From Pseudomonadota bacterium (lineage in GTDB: Bacteria; Bdellovibrionota; UBA2428): 64,000 nucleotides of DNA. Both the position numbers and the translations under genes were made by a program. Shown here in pieces: positions 45,462 through 54,898 of the stretch. The stretch spans positions 1 through 64,000 of the forward strand of contig JAGNHS010000008.1 of assembly GCA_018001635.1 (NCBI GenBank), written 5' to 3'. Below the pieces are notes generated by a model. That model was not told where the DNA came from. It ran no database searches and was given only the letters and a program-made list of their open reading frames with translations. Each line of letters starts with the position of its first letter. The stretch's first letter is position 1.

Positions 45462-45745
45462 TCATTGTCTCCAAATACTTTAGGTATTTTGAATGAATTT
45501 TCGAATGAATCAGGTGCATTTTGCATAAGTTCTGAAACGTCCAGAGCTTTCTCTGCGACATCTTCGCGAAGAAATAATTTTTCTTCAAAATGAAAAAGAG
45601 CTTCTACAGAATCAGTGTTAACTTTAGATAGATCTTCAAAATGAGAAAGAATTTTCTTAAAATTTTCTTGTAAATCAGCCATGTCACTTTCTTTAATGGC
45701 GATGCGAGCAAGTTTTGCGATTCTTAAGACTTCGTCGCGATCCAT
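45458..45745 (-). CDS. gatC: Asp-tRNA(Asn)/Glu-tRNA(Gln) amidotransferase subunit C
   Basis: 95 aa, the small subunit that clamps GatA and GatB. The helix RDEVLRIAKLARIAIKESD and the following ILSHFEDLSKVNTDSVE are typical. It heads gatCAB and lies 30 bases downstream of the pcrA/uvrD stop on the same strand. Confidence 0.92.
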   Translation of the reverse strand: MDRDEVLRIAKLARIAIKESDMADLQENFKKILSHFEDLSKVNTDSVEALFHFEEKLFLREDVAEKALDVSELMQNAPDSFENSFKIPKVFGDNE

Positions 45746-45775
45746 AATTCAAACCTATCCGAATAATTCGCCTAA

Positions 45776-48025
45776 TTAAAGGGCCTCTAACGGAGCAAAA
45801 CGCGCAATGAATTTTTTTAATCCGAATCGATCAAATCTGACTGAAACCTTGAGGTCTTGAGAGCCTCCGCTTCGGCTGACCACTGTTCCCGTGCCATAGT
45901 CAGGATGTTTAACTCTTTTACCAACGGGAAATCCATCTTTTTGAGTGTCTTCACTTGTGTCGACTCCAAGAAAGGCGTCGGCCTTGGGATTGCTTTGTGA
46001 ATAACTAAAGGAAAAGTCGTCGTTGTCGAAAGAGTCATAATTTGAAGCACGGAAACTTTTGTTTTGTTGGCTTCTGTGGTCGTAGACCATTTTATGTTCA
46101 CTTGGAATTTCTTCAAGAAATCGAGAGGGCCTTTGAATTTGGGTGCGTCCAAATATTTTTCGATTTTGCGCAGAACTCAAGTGGAGTTTCTTCATGGCTC
46201 GAGTCATTCCGACGTAACAGAGCCTTCGCTCTTCTTCGATGTCGTCGGGGTCGTCTTGATTTTGTTCGCGAATGGAAGGAAATATTCCATCTTCTAACCC
46301 AACCAGGTATACGAGCGGATATTCTAATCCTTTTGCTGAATGAAGAGTCATTAGAGTTATGAATGGACTGTTTTGATTTTTTTCTTTATCGAGATCAGTG
46401 AGCAATGCCACTTCTTCAAGAAATTGTCTAAGAGAGCTATCGGCAGCGCGCGAGTCGAATTCGTCTAAGGCGGAAGCCAATTCTTCTAAGTTATCAATTC
46501 TGGCTTGAGCCTCAACGCTGTTTTCGCGTTTGAGCTCATTTAAATATCCCGTTTTATCTAAAAGATGCAGATAAAAATCCTTGGCCGACATGTCCATGCA
46601 AGCTTTTTGAAGTTGGGCAAAAAGTTCTAAAAAAGCTGAGAGTTTTCGACGTGTTCCATTGTTAATATCGCCAACGCTTGGGTCTGAAGAAAGAATGCCT
46701 ATGGCTTCAAGGCAGCTACACTTTTCTTTGACGGCAAAATCTTGAAGTGCGGTCAGACTTGTTTTTCCGATCCCTCTAGTTGGGACGTTGATAATTCTCA
46801 TGAGTGACAAATCATCTTTGGGATTAATTAAAACTCGAAAATACGCGATGATATCTTTAACTTCAGCACGGTCATAGAATTTTAAACCACCAAAAATTTT
46901 ATAGTTGTGACGAGCATAACGGAGACGATCTTCTAACAGTCGAGATTGAGCGTGAGTTCTGTAAAATATGGCCACTTCATTGGCACTATAGCCACCGTCT
47001 CTAAGTTTTTGCGTGATAGAGCTTACAACCCATTGGGCTTCGTCCCAATCACTGTCAACCATATGAACTTCGATAAGCTCACCATCAGGATTGTGGGTGA
47101 ATAAAGTTTTTTCTTTTCGTTGGAAGTTATTAGAAATAACTTTGCTCGCAGCTTCAATAATGTGCTTAGTGGAACGATAATTCTCTTCTAGTTTTACAAC
47201 TTTGGCCTCGGGAAAATCTTTTTCAAAATCTAGAATATTTCGAATGTCTGCACCTCTCCATCGATAGATGCTTTGATCTTCATCTCCTACGACACATAAA
47301 TTTCTATATTTTTGAGTGATCAGTCGGAGAAGCTTATACTGTACAGGATTGGTGTCTTGGTATTCATCGACTAAGACAAATCGGTAGCGATCTTGAAAAT
47401 CATCGGTGAATGTTTCATGGTTCTTGAAAAGTTCATAGGTGAGTAAAAGTAGGTCACCAAAATCAACGGCATTATTTTCTTTTAAAATTTCTTGGTATTT
47501 TCGTATGACGGGCGTGGCCTTATTTTCAAAAAAACTTCCACTCACTGGAGAGTAGTCGGAGGGGTTAATACCGTCGTTTTTGAGGCCTTCAATTTTATAT
47601 AAAATACTTTTTGGAGAAAGAATTTTATCGGAGACCTCACAAGCTTCCATGGCCTTTTTAACGGCGGCTAATTGGTCACTACTATCAAAAATAGAGAAGT
47701 TTGATTCTCGACCAACAAGATGCGCGTTGTCGCGAAGGAGGCGCGCCCCCATGCTGTGAAAAGTTGCTAACCAAATATCATGAACGGGAATATCTGGAGT
47801 TCCTAAGAGTTTATGAACACGTTCTCGCATTTCGGCAGCGGCTTTATTGGTGAATGTGAGCGATAATATTTCACCAGGCATCGCATACCCTTGATGAATA
47901 AGATGAGCAATTCTATGAGTGAGAACTCGAGTCTTTCCCGAGCCAGCCCCCGCTAAAATCAGCGTAGGGCCTACGACACTTTCCGTTGCTTCTTTTTGCT
48001 TTAAATTTAGACCTTTAGTGCTCAC
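45776..48025 (-). CDS. pcrA: UvrD/PcrA-type superfamily 1 DNA helicase
   Basis: 749 aa, GTG start. 3'-5' helicase used in DNA repair and replication. It has Q-motif LNLKQKEA, Walker A GAGSGKT (26-32), VDEYQDTNPVQ (motif II), GDEDQSIYRWRGAD (motif III) and LMTLHSAKGLEYPLVYLVGL (motif V). The C-terminal VKHPDYGTGTVVSRSGGS is the Tudor-like RNA-polymerase-binding domain seen in PcrA, which argues for PcrA/UvrD rather than Rep. No lesion in the reading frame. Confidence 0.93.
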   Translation of the reverse strand: MSTKGLNLKQKEATESVVGPTLILAGAGSGKTRVLTHRIAHLIHQGYAMPGEILSLTFTNKAAAEMRERVHKLLGTPDIPVHDIWLATFHSMGARLLRDNAHLVGRESNFSIFDSSDQLAAVKKAMEACEVSDKILSPKSILYKIEGLKNDGINPSDYSPVSGSFFENKATPVIRKYQEILKENNAVDFGDLLLLTYELFKNHETFTDDFQDRYRFVLVDEYQDTNPVQYKLLRLITQKYRNLCVVGDEDQSIYRWRGADIRNILDFEKDFPEAKVVKLEENYRSTKHIIEAASKVISNNFQRKEKTLFTHNPDGELIEVHMVDSDWDEAQWVVSSITQKLRDGGYSANEVAIFYRTHAQSRLLEDRLRYARHNYKIFGGLKFYDRAEVKDIIAYFRVLINPKDDLSLMRIINVPTRGIGKTSLTALQDFAVKEKCSCLEAIGILSSDPSVGDINNGTRRKLSAFLELFAQLQKACMDMSAKDFYLHLLDKTGYLNELKRENSVEAQARIDNLEELASALDEFDSRAADSSLRQFLEEVALLTDLDKEKNQNSPFITLMTLHSAKGLEYPLVYLVGLEDGIFPSIREQNQDDPDDIEEERRLCYVGMTRAMKKLHLSSAQNRKIFGRTQIQRPSRFLEEIPSEHKMVYDHRSQQNKSFRASNYDSFDNDDFSFSYSQSNPKADAFLGVDTSEDTQKDGFPVGKRVKHPDYGTGTVVSRSGGSQDLKVSVRFDRFGLKKFIARFAPLEAL

Positions 48026-48091
48026 AGATGACGAGAGCTTAGATGACTAATTAGAATAATTCCATGAATAAAATTTGTAGGGAATTTATTC

Positions 48092-48120
48092 TTGACGTTT
48101 ATAAAGAGCGCGGATAGAAC
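48092..48120 (+). promoter_or_regulatory. sigma-70-type promoter of the candidate small RNA
   Basis: TTGACG (48092-48097), exactly 17 bases, then TAGAAC (48115-48120). It is on the plus strand in a region with no plus-strand protein gene for over 2 kb. Confidence 0.6.
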
Positions 48121-48126
48121 TCATCT

Positions 48127-48245
48127 TCCCTAGTTTTCATTCAGGTTTTTGTTGCTCCTCCCTCCCCCCCTATAACAAAAACCTGGGTGACGGTAGGCCG
48201 GGGCTTCTTCGTTCTCCCCTTTTGAAGCCCCGGCTTGCTTTTTTT
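48127..48245 (+). ncRNA. candidate free-standing small RNA with C-rich (anti-Shine-Dalgarno) loops
   Basis: About 119 nt between a 17-spaced promoter and a T-run. Hairpin 1 is a perfect 12-bp stem, CAGGTTTTTGTT (48142-48153) with AACAAAAACCTG (48174-48185). Its 20-nt loop (48154-48173) holds CTCCTCCC followed by a further C-run, complementary to Shine-Dalgarno sequences. Hairpin 2 is the terminator, with a second C-rich loop (CTCCCC). There is no ATG and no open frame worth naming. C-rich loops of this kind characterise the cuckoo RNAs (CcsR, alpha-r14) of alphaproteobacteria. It does not match the c-di-GMP riboswitch RNAs known from Bdellovibrio. The starts of transcription and function are inferred. 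Confidence 0.6.
48197..48245 (+). terminator. intrinsic terminator of the candidate small RNA
   Basis: A perfect 11-bp GC-rich stem, GCCGGGGCTTC (48197-48207) with GAAGCCCCGGC (48224-48234), 16-nt loop, then TTGC and seven T (48239-48245). The T-run is on the plus strand only, so it does not serve the minus-strand genes. Confidence 0.9.
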
Positions 48246-48430
48246 GGGTTGGAAATTTCTTTCTAACAAAGCCTTTTAAATCTCCCAAATATCGATAGAG
48301 AAAAGCATTAACAGCTTTTTTAACAACTTTGATTTAAGTAAAATTCTTAGTTTTATCGGGAAAGCCGAATGCTTTTAGACAAGCGGACGCTGCAAAGACC
48401 TTGATCAGCTCCAATTTAATGTCTGAGCGA
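48246..48430. other. intergenic, nothing firm
   Basis: Between the small RNA terminator and the end of the secreted protein gene on the minus strand. On the minus strand a weak AAAAGC/GCTTTT hairpin (about 48301-48320) could end that gene's message. I see no open frame or other structure. Confidence 0.3.
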
Positions 48431-50209
48431 CTATTCTAAGGCTTCTTCGCAAACATTGCGCGCATTGGCTCTCTCAGCGGCTTCAGGAAACAATTGAGAT
48501 AGTTGTTCTTTAACGTCGAGCGCAATGGGCGACAAAGGAGGAAGATGTGAGCTTCTGCTTCTCATGTTTAATTCACGAATAAGGTATTCGCTCCAAGAAG
48601 CTGCTTCTAGCGATCCAGAAGCTGAATCTGTTTGCTTGGCGCTTTCATGTCGCAAATTGATCTCTGCGGCTAGAATTTGAACAAAAGAGTCACCCCAAAG
48701 TTCATTAGAGCCCTTCATTTGTAGCGAATAAAATAGGGTCGTAAATAAAGCGCTGATACTTGAATGAACTTGATAACCGAGCTCGGGAGTACGAGGTTGT
48801 AGATTTGTATGAAAGTTTTGCTTCCATGCGTTTATCAAATGATCAGCAATATAAAGTTGAGTTGCTAAATCTCTACTGGCGTCTGTTAGTAAATTTCTTG
48901 AAATTCTAAATGCAGTGCTCAAATAGAGATCAGCTTGAAAAGTTGGAGATGAGTTTTTATTATCTGTAACGAAAAGTTCTTCAACAAAAACTTGGAAAAG
49001 TCTTTGAATATTGATGGGAGCGTAATCAGGAGACACTTCTTTGGGGTTTGCCGCGAAGCGATTAAAGAATTCAATTTGTTGATCTATCGAGGGTTGAGCT
49101 CCTAATTGTTGATGTATAGCTTCAATGGCCGTAGCGTCTTCGTGCGTTCCTCTAATTCGTATGTTTCTTTCAATGAAAGCATTAAAGGCGTCTTGGATAT
49201 TGTGCAATATCTTAGCTCGATTGGGAAGCCGAGGGTTTCCTAAAAGGCTGAGCAACACTCTAGGTCGGTATTGAGAGTCTATACTGAAAACGGTGGCTCT
49301 TCCGGCTTGTAAAGACAAAGAAGATACACTTTTCACGGTGAACGGGAAATTGCTTAAATTCAAAGACTCCAGATTTGCATTCCAATTTTCTGGATGCTTA
49401 TCCCGAGATTTTGGCTCGATAAAAAGATACTCAAGATTTTGTGCCGTTAGCTTTCTAAGTTGCTTATCAAATAAAGTGAAAAGTTCTTCGGCTCTTAATG
49501 AAAGTGCTGTTAATAGTAGAGGATAATCTTCAGATTTTTCTAATAAGCTGAGAATAAGAGCTTCGCTTTTGTCGCTTTTTAATTTTAATAAGATATTAAT
49601 ACTGACGTTAATGTTTTCAGAGACAATGTTCCTTAAAATGGAAGCTTCTGAAGGAGTTTTTGAATGATCTGTGTTTAGGAGTAATTTCTCGAGTGGCAAG
49701 AGCTCATTCGTGAGGAGTAAAAATAGGGAATCAGCGATTTGGTTTCTAACGTCATTAGAAAGTTCTGCAAAATGTTCTTCTCTATTGGAAAGTCTATCAA
49801 TGGCGGCCAATCTAGCGAAAACTTCTTCGAGAGACAGTTTTTCTAAGTTGGAAACAAAGTTTATTAGGCCGCTGTCGCTTTTGGGCGCCAGAGATCTTTT
49901 GTCACTGTTTTGAATGATATGACGAATGTCTTGAGCTTCAAAATTAGTCCCGATAATATGATTAACGTCTTCCTTAAAAAAAGGAAGGTATCCATCGCTC
50001 ACGTCGACAAGATAAATAGGTGCGGCGCCATTCGAAATTTTTCCGAGATTAATAAGATCAGAAGTGCCAGCTTTTGTTCTGAAAAGATCCTCAAGAGCCC
50101 CAAGGCCTTGAGTCTCTTTGATTTTTAGAAGAAAGGGATTTCTTTTATCATCGGCAAATCCTAGAATTGTAGAAAGAGAAAGTATTGTTAATAAAAACCA
50201 ACGATTCAC
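48431..50209 (-). CDS. secreted hypothetical protein, about 592 aa
   Basis: No family recognised. The start is set at the GTG at 50209, because the ribosome binding site GGAGGT lies 9 bases before it and MNRWFLLTILSLSTILGFA is then a neat signal peptide. An ATG at 50236 would place the ribosome binding site inside the gene. The mature protein is almost all alpha-helical, Leu/Glu/Asn-rich, with repeated LLxLL stretches (LFLLLTNELLPLEKLLL, SEALILSLLEKSEDYPLLLT), suggesting a helical-repeat scaffold. One cysteine near the C-terminus. Divergent from leuS. Confidence 0.6.
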   Translation of the reverse strand: MNRWFLLTILSLSTILGFADDKRNPFLLKIKETQGLGALEDLFRTKAGTSDLINLGKISNGAAPIYLVDVSDGYLPFFKEDVNHIIGTNFEAQDIRHIIQNSDKRSLAPKSDSGLINFVSNLEKLSLEEVFARLAAIDRLSNREEHFAELSNDVRNQIADSLFLLLTNELLPLEKLLLNTDHSKTPSEASILRNIVSENINVSINILLKLKSDKSEALILSLLEKSEDYPLLLTALSLRAEELFTLFDKQLRKLTAQNLEYLFIEPKSRDKHPENWNANLESLNLSNFPFTVKSVSSLSLQAGRATVFSIDSQYRPRVLLSLLGNPRLPNRAKILHNIQDAFNAFIERNIRIRGTHEDATAIEAIHQQLGAQPSIDQQIEFFNRFAANPKEVSPDYAPINIQRLFQVFVEELFVTDNKNSSPTFQADLYLSTAFRISRNLLTDASRDLATQLYIADHLINAWKQNFHTNLQPRTPELGYQVHSSISALFTTLFYSLQMKGSNELWGDSFVQILAAEINLRHESAKQTDSASGSLEAASWSEYLIRELNMRSRSSHLPPLSPIALDVKEQLSQLFPEAAERANARNVCEEALE

Positions 50210-50218
50210 TTTGCTAAG

Positions 50219-50224
50219 ACCTCC
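50219..50224 (-). promoter_or_regulatory. ribosome binding site deciding the start of the 592-aa protein
   Basis: The minus strand reads GGAGGT here, with a 9-base spacer to a GTG at 50209-50207. It is a full Shine-Dalgarno match, stronger than most in this window. Confidence 0.75.
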
Positions 50225-50381
50225 GGTCAACACCATAATTTTGAGGGGCTCAAGCTAACAGCATGGAGCGCTAAAAACAAGTGATGTTCACAACTAACGC
50301 GGCCGTATTTTCGAGCACTTAGATCAATAAATTTGAATGATTTGATTAATTTATAAGCCAATCAATAAAACTAAATCAGTA

Positions 50382-50410
50382 TTGGTAGATAAGGCTGCTC
50401 GAATTATAGT
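50382..50410 (+). promoter_or_regulatory. candidate promoter of leuS, nearly leaderless
   Basis: TTGGTA (50382-50387), a 17-base spacer, TATAGT (50405-50410, five of six). Transcription would begin about 50417, leaving a leader of about 5 bases before the leuS ATG, and no Shine-Dalgarno sequence is present. Confidence 0.4.
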
Positions 50411-50421
50411 GATTATTCTCT

Positions 50422-52860
50422 ATGGCGAATAAATGGGCTGAAATTGAAAAAAAGTGGCAAGAACGTTGGGAAAAAGACTCGGCATTTAAGGCCTATAATC
50501 CAAATGAGCTTAAAAATGCTCAACCAAAATTTTATTGTTTAGATATGTTTCCCTACCCTTCGGGGGATGGTTTGCACGTGGGCCACCCACTTGGTTACAT
50601 CGCCACCGATATTCTTTGTCGTTATAAAAGAATGAAGGGATACAACGTTTTACATCCTATGGGATGGGATGCCTTTGGTCTTCCTGCTGAGCAATATGCG
50701 ATTCAGCGTGGAGTTCATCCTGAAATTACAACAAAGAAAAATATTGAAACCTTTAAAAGGCAATTGAAATCTTTAGGATTATCTTTTGATTGGTCGAGAG
50801 AAATTAATACGACAGATCCTAAATATTACAAATGGACGCAATGGATTTTTAAACAAATGCTCCGTCGAAAATTAGCTTATCAAGCCGAAGTGGCTGTGAA
50901 TTGGTGTCCTGCTCTTGGAACTGTTTTGGCCAATGATGAAGTCATTGATGGAAAATCAGAGAGAGGCGGTCATCCTGTAGAAAGACGGCCCATGCGCCAA
51001 TGGATGATGAAGATTACGAGTTATGCTGATCGTTTGTTAGAAGATTTAGACAAATTAGATTGGCCTGAATCGACTAAAGAGTTGCAGCGAAATTGGATAG
51101 GTCGATCTGAGGGGGCTCGAATTAAGTTTCCTTTTATTAAAGGATATGAAGAAGGTTTAGAAGTTTTCACGACTCGGCCAGACACTTTGATGGGCGTCAC
51201 ATTTATGGTGATAGCCCCTGAGCATTCAGCAGTCGAAAGGCTCACTACAGACTCTCAAAAAGAAGAAGTTGAAAAATATATTCAAGAAGCTAAACGTAAA
51301 AGTGATTTGCAAAGAACAGACTTAAATAAAGTTAAAACTGGAGTTTTTACGGGTGGAACAGTCACGCATCCACTTACAGGCGAGAGAGTGCCGGTTTGGA
51401 TTGCTGATTATGTATTGGCCTCTTATGGAACTGGAGCCATTATGGCGGTTCCGGCTCATGATGAAAGAGATAAAGAATTTGCTGAAACATTTGGAATAGC
51501 CATTAAAGAAGTTATTGATGCCGATGGGAATATAATAAATTCAAACGTAGGTGATTTAGTTCTTGATGCTTTAAAGGCTAAAGAGGGCGCAAAGAAAATT
51601 ATTGAAAAATTAGTATCCGTTGAATTGGGACGATCTGAAGTTCAATACAAACTTCGTGATTGGATTTTTTCACGACAAAGATATTGGGGAGAGCCCATAC
51701 CCGTCGTTCATCTTGAGGGCGAAGCTGGTGGCATTCGAATGATTAATGATGAAGACCTCCCTCTGACATTGCCTTCGGTAGAATCTTATAAACCCACTGG
51801 ATCGGGTGATTCTCCTCTTTCGCTCTTAAAAGATTGGGTTGAATGTCAGGATGCTACAGGTAAAAAAGGGTTTCGAGAAACCAATACCATGCCGGGTTCC
51901 GCGGGTTCTTCTTGGTATTTTTTAAGATATATGGATCCTTTAAATGATCAAGCCGCTTGGTCAAAAGAAGCTGAAGCTTATTGGGGGCCGATTGATTTTT
52001 ACATGGGCGGAGCTGAGCATGCAGTTGGTCATCTTCTGTATTCTCGATTTTGGCATAAAGTGTTTTTTGATATGGGATTGGTGACACATAGTGAACCTTT
52101 CCAGAAATTATTTCATCAAGGATTAATGCTCGGAGAAGATGGCGAGAAGATGAGTAAATCTCGTGGAAACGTTGTCAATCCAGATCAAGTTATAGATCAA
52201 TATGGAGCCGATACCTTCCGTCTTTTTGAAATGTTCTTAGGCCCCATTGAAAAAGCCAAACCTTGGCAAACCGCCAACATCGAAGGTGTTTCAAGATTTT
52301 TATGGCGATATTGGAGATTTTGTTTTGGTGAGAATGAAAATGCATTGCGCGATAAGTTTATAGAAATCCCCGAGTCCGAATGGGATAAAGATTTCTTACT
52401 TCTTTTTCATCAGAGCATTAAAAACATAACAGAAGATTATGAAAATCTTCGTTTAAATACTGCCATTTCTTCACTCATGATTTTGCTAAACGCAGCTTAT
52501 GATCAATTTGGTGAAGACAAAAACGTTCCTAGATCTTTTCTTGAAACTTACACCTTATTGCTCGCTCCTTTGGCTCCTCACCTGACGGATGAGGTGTGGG
52601 AGAAATTAGGTCATTCAACCTTAACTCGTTTTGCTCATTGGCCCACTTTTGATCCGACGAAAGCTGTCAGCGATAGAATGAACTTGGCCATTCAGGTTAA
52701 TGGAAAATTAAGAGATAATATTGAAGTGGCTAAGGGAATTAGTGAATCTGAAATTCGTGAAAAGGTGTTAGCCCTTGAAAAGGTCCAGAAATGGATTGAG
52801 GGTAAAGAAATACGGAAATTTATCTACGTAAAAGAAAAGCTTGTGAGCATTGTCGTATGA
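50422..52860 (+). CDS. leuS: leucyl-tRNA synthetase
   Basis: 812 aa. It charges tRNA-Leu. The HIGH-type motif is in YPSGDGLHVGHPLGY (starting at residue 45). KMSKS lies at 576-580 in GEKMSKSRGNVVNPDQV. The editing domain (TTRPDTLMGVTFMVIAPEH, then VPAHDERD) is present. Bacterial type, normal length. The stop overlaps the next gene's ATG (ATGA). Confidence 0.97.
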   Translation: MANKWAEIEKKWQERWEKDSAFKAYNPNELKNAQPKFYCLDMFPYPSGDGLHVGHPLGYIATDILCRYKRMKGYNVLHPMGWDAFGLPAEQYAIQRGVHPEITTKKNIETFKRQLKSLGLSFDWSREINTTDPKYYKWTQWIFKQMLRRKLAYQAEVAVNWCPALGTVLANDEVIDGKSERGGHPVERRPMRQWMMKITSYADRLLEDLDKLDWPESTKELQRNWIGRSEGARIKFPFIKGYEEGLEVFTTRPDTLMGVTFMVIAPEHSAVERLTTDSQKEEVEKYIQEAKRKSDLQRTDLNKVKTGVFTGGTVTHPLTGERVPVWIADYVLASYGTGAIMAVPAHDERDKEFAETFGIAIKEVIDADGNIINSNVGDLVLDALKAKEGAKKIIEKLVSVELGRSEVQYKLRDWIFSRQRYWGEPIPVVHLEGEAGGIRMINDEDLPLTLPSVESYKPTGSGDSPLSLLKDWVECQDATGKKGFRETNTMPGSAGSSWYFLRYMDPLNDQAAWSKEAEAYWGPIDFYMGGAEHAVGHLLYSRFWHKVFFDMGLVTHSEPFQKLFHQGLMLGEDGEKMSKSRGNVVNPDQVIDQYGADTFRLFEMFLGPIEKAKPWQTANIEGVSRFLWRYWRFCFGENENALRDKFIEIPESEWDKDFLLLFHQSIKNITEDYENLRLNTAISSLMILLNAAYDQFGEDKNVPRSFLETYTLLLAPLAPHLTDEVWEKLGHSTLTRFAHWPTFDPTKAVSDRMNLAIQVNGKLRDNIEVAKGISESEIREKVLALEKVQKWIEGKEIRKFIYVKEKLVSIVV

Positions 52861-53192
52861 CTATTTTTAAAAAAATTATTGAAAAACAAATTCCAGCTAA
52901 AATTGTTTATGAAGATGAAATGTGTTTGGCCTTTCATGATGTCGACCCGAAGGCTCCCACGCATATTCTTTTAATACCGAAGAAGGAAATAGCTTCACTT
53001 GATAATTTGGTAGATGAAGATGCAAAAATTTTAGGTCATATGATGCTGCAAATTCCTAAGATTGCAAAACAACATTCTTTAGGATTGGGCTATCGAGTGG
53101 TTTGCAACACGGGCTTAAGCGCTGGTCAAAGCGTGTTTCATCTTCATTTTCATATTCTGGGTGGGCGCTCAATGACTTGGCCACCGGGCTAA
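52857..53192 (+). CDS. HIT family protein, HinT-like
   Basis: 111 aa purine-nucleoside phosphoramidase/AMP-lysine hydrolase family. The histidine triad is H95-L-H97-F-H99 (SVFHLHFHILGG), with the N-terminal FKKIIEKQIPAKIVYEDE typical of HinT. It can remove AMP from aminoacyl adenylates made by tRNA synthetases, which fits its ATGA coupling with leuS. Cytoplasmic. Confidence 0.93.
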   Translation: MTIFKKIIEKQIPAKIVYEDEMCLAFHDVDPKAPTHILLIPKKEIASLDNLVDEDAKILGHMMLQIPKIAKQHSLGLGYRVVCNTGLSAGQSVFHLHFHILGGRSMTWPPG

Positions 53193-53240
53193 GTCATTCG
53201 CTTGAGCAAAATTCTAAATTGTTGAAGTGAGCGCGTCCGC

Positions 53241-54770
53241 TTATAAAAATCTAACTAGGGGAGTTATAAATGACGACAACTTGTATAAATTGATTTTAAC
53301 TTTGTCGTAGATTTTATTTTCCCAATTTTCTAATTTATCTACAATACGGGCCCCTGGTTCTATGACGGCTGGATTTTTAACAGCTAATAAATAACTTAAG
53401 CCCACGCCCAACATGACGGCATGACCAATATTAAAATTCATTAACAGTGTGTCAGCTTTACCAATATCACCTTTTGTAAAGTAAATGCCTTTTCCTGCGC
53501 CTTGTGCAATTTTGAAAAGTCCATCGTGCATGACAATGGATAAAATAAAAAATTGAGTCATAAAGTAAGAAATAAATTTTTCCATGGAAGCGGCTGTTTG
53601 ACGAGTTTTTTCATTGCCTCCAACAGTGTTGTTGTTTGCGTTTCGCCATTCTTCCCATCTTGAAACAACGTAATGAAGAGGGGAGCGCCAAACCGAATTA
53701 AAAATAACGGAGGCCCATTTAGAGGCAAACATGTTCATCCATCCAGCAAAGGACAGCGCGGAGGCAATGCCTTTACCGGCTCCGGCCCAATAGAGATCCA
53801 CCGTAAAAATAGTTCCTAAGCAAAGTTGCTTAAGCCATTGTGATGGAAAAAAGTTTGAAGAGCGGCGCCACCAGTTTCCAAGAAAAGTTCTATAAACAGC
53901 AGTTAAAGCGCTATTGGCAGCGTTGACTATTGTGACGGGCACAACAACAGAAAGTTTTTGACCAGCCGCTAATGAAACGGCAAAGGTTAAAATTCCAGGG
54001 ATAACAAGTTTTCTATAAGTTGTTTCAATCTCTTCTTTGGAAGGTGTTTGATAATCTTCCTTCATTGGGAAAAAATATTGAAGTTTATGAGTGAGATGTT
54101 TGAGGGCACTTCCGGGTTGGGAGAGAGCTTTTTTTACAGTGGCCTTTACGTTGGATTCAAATTTTATGGGATTGTCGGCAATTTCTTGAAGCCGCTTGCG
54201 AAGAGTTTCCTTCTTCTTGATGCTAAATAATGGAAGCCCAACAACGACAATGCTTTTATTTGGATTACTTTTTATGATGTCTAAAGTTTCATCAGACATT
54301 TGAGGGTCGTTGGGGTCGAGTCCTGAAATTTTTTCGTTAATTCCAGTCTCTTGATTCACTAAATAAATTCCACGTTGATCAGCTAAAAAATCACTAATTC
54401 TTCTAATGTAATCTAGAGGCACCTTGATTTGATTCTCATCGAGTAGGCTTTGAACTTCTTTAAGGAATTGATTTCTAAGTTTTCTATCCATTGGAACGCC
54501 GACAGCAAAAAGTTTATAAGACTCTTCAATCGGGGGATGAGTTGCTAGCCATTCTTTAAGTTCATTGATGTCGAGACCTTTAGTTAGAGCTTTTCCAAAC
54601 GTTGTGTTTTCCTTAGGGACTAAATAAAATCCACAAGAAGTTGAAAGGTTTCGAATGGCTTCACCTTTAAATTCAACTTTTGTGTTGTCTGCACTAAAAA
54701 CGATTGATGAAAGAAAAAGAAAGAGAACTAAGACAAGATTATTAAGTAGGAACTTTAAAGAAGTCTTCAC
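53241..54770 (-). CDS. exported multi-helix membrane hypothetical protein
   Basis: 509 aa, no family recognised. Signal sequence or first membrane helix MKTSLKFLLNNLVLVLFLFL, then SSIVFSAD. Residues about 30-230 are a soluble domain (STSCGFYLVPKE, then LFAVGVPMDRKLRNQFLKEV). Residues about 245-470 hold several hydrophobic helices with Trp/Phe-rich loops (ITFAVSLAAGQ-type segment, then SNFFPSQWLKQLCLGTIF and NIGHAVMLGVGLSYLLA). It is divergent from the PLD-like/RNase H-like pair with 128 bases between, so it may belong to the same locus. Confidence 0.55.
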   Translation of the reverse strand: MKTSLKFLLNNLVLVLFLFLSSIVFSADNTKVEFKGEAIRNLSTSCGFYLVPKENTTFGKALTKGLDINELKEWLATHPPIEESYKLFAVGVPMDRKLRNQFLKEVQSLLDENQIKVPLDYIRRISDFLADQRGIYLVNQETGINEKISGLDPNDPQMSDETLDIIKSNPNKSIVVVGLPLFSIKKKETLRKRLQEIADNPIKFESNVKATVKKALSQPGSALKHLTHKLQYFFPMKEDYQTPSKEEIETTYRKLVIPGILTFAVSLAAGQKLSVVVPVTIVNAANSALTAVYRTFLGNWWRRSSNFFPSQWLKQLCLGTIFTVDLYWAGAGKGIASALSFAGWMNMFASKWASVIFNSVWRSPLHYVVSRWEEWRNANNNTVGGNEKTRQTAASMEKFISYFMTQFFILSIVMHDGLFKIAQGAGKGIYFTKGDIGKADTLLMNFNIGHAVMLGVGLSYLLAVKNPAVIEPGARIVDKLENWENKIYDKVKINLYKLSSFITPLVRFL

Positions 54771-54898
54771 CCGTAAAAGGGTTTAATTTTTAGCGGCTTA
54801 AAAATCAAAGGGGGATAAATAAGATTTCCGTATGCGTCATATTAGTTCAGCTTAAGGCAATTTAAGTTGTGAGTATTCTAGGCAGCCGATAGCCACAT

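Noticed and set aside
48127-48245. c-di-GMP (GEMM-I) riboswitch RNA, known to be abundant in Bdellovibrio
   Set aside because: GACGGTAGGCCGGGG looks a little like the GEMM 3' part, but the conserved receptor core and tetraloop elements are missing, and the stems are simple perfect hairpins.
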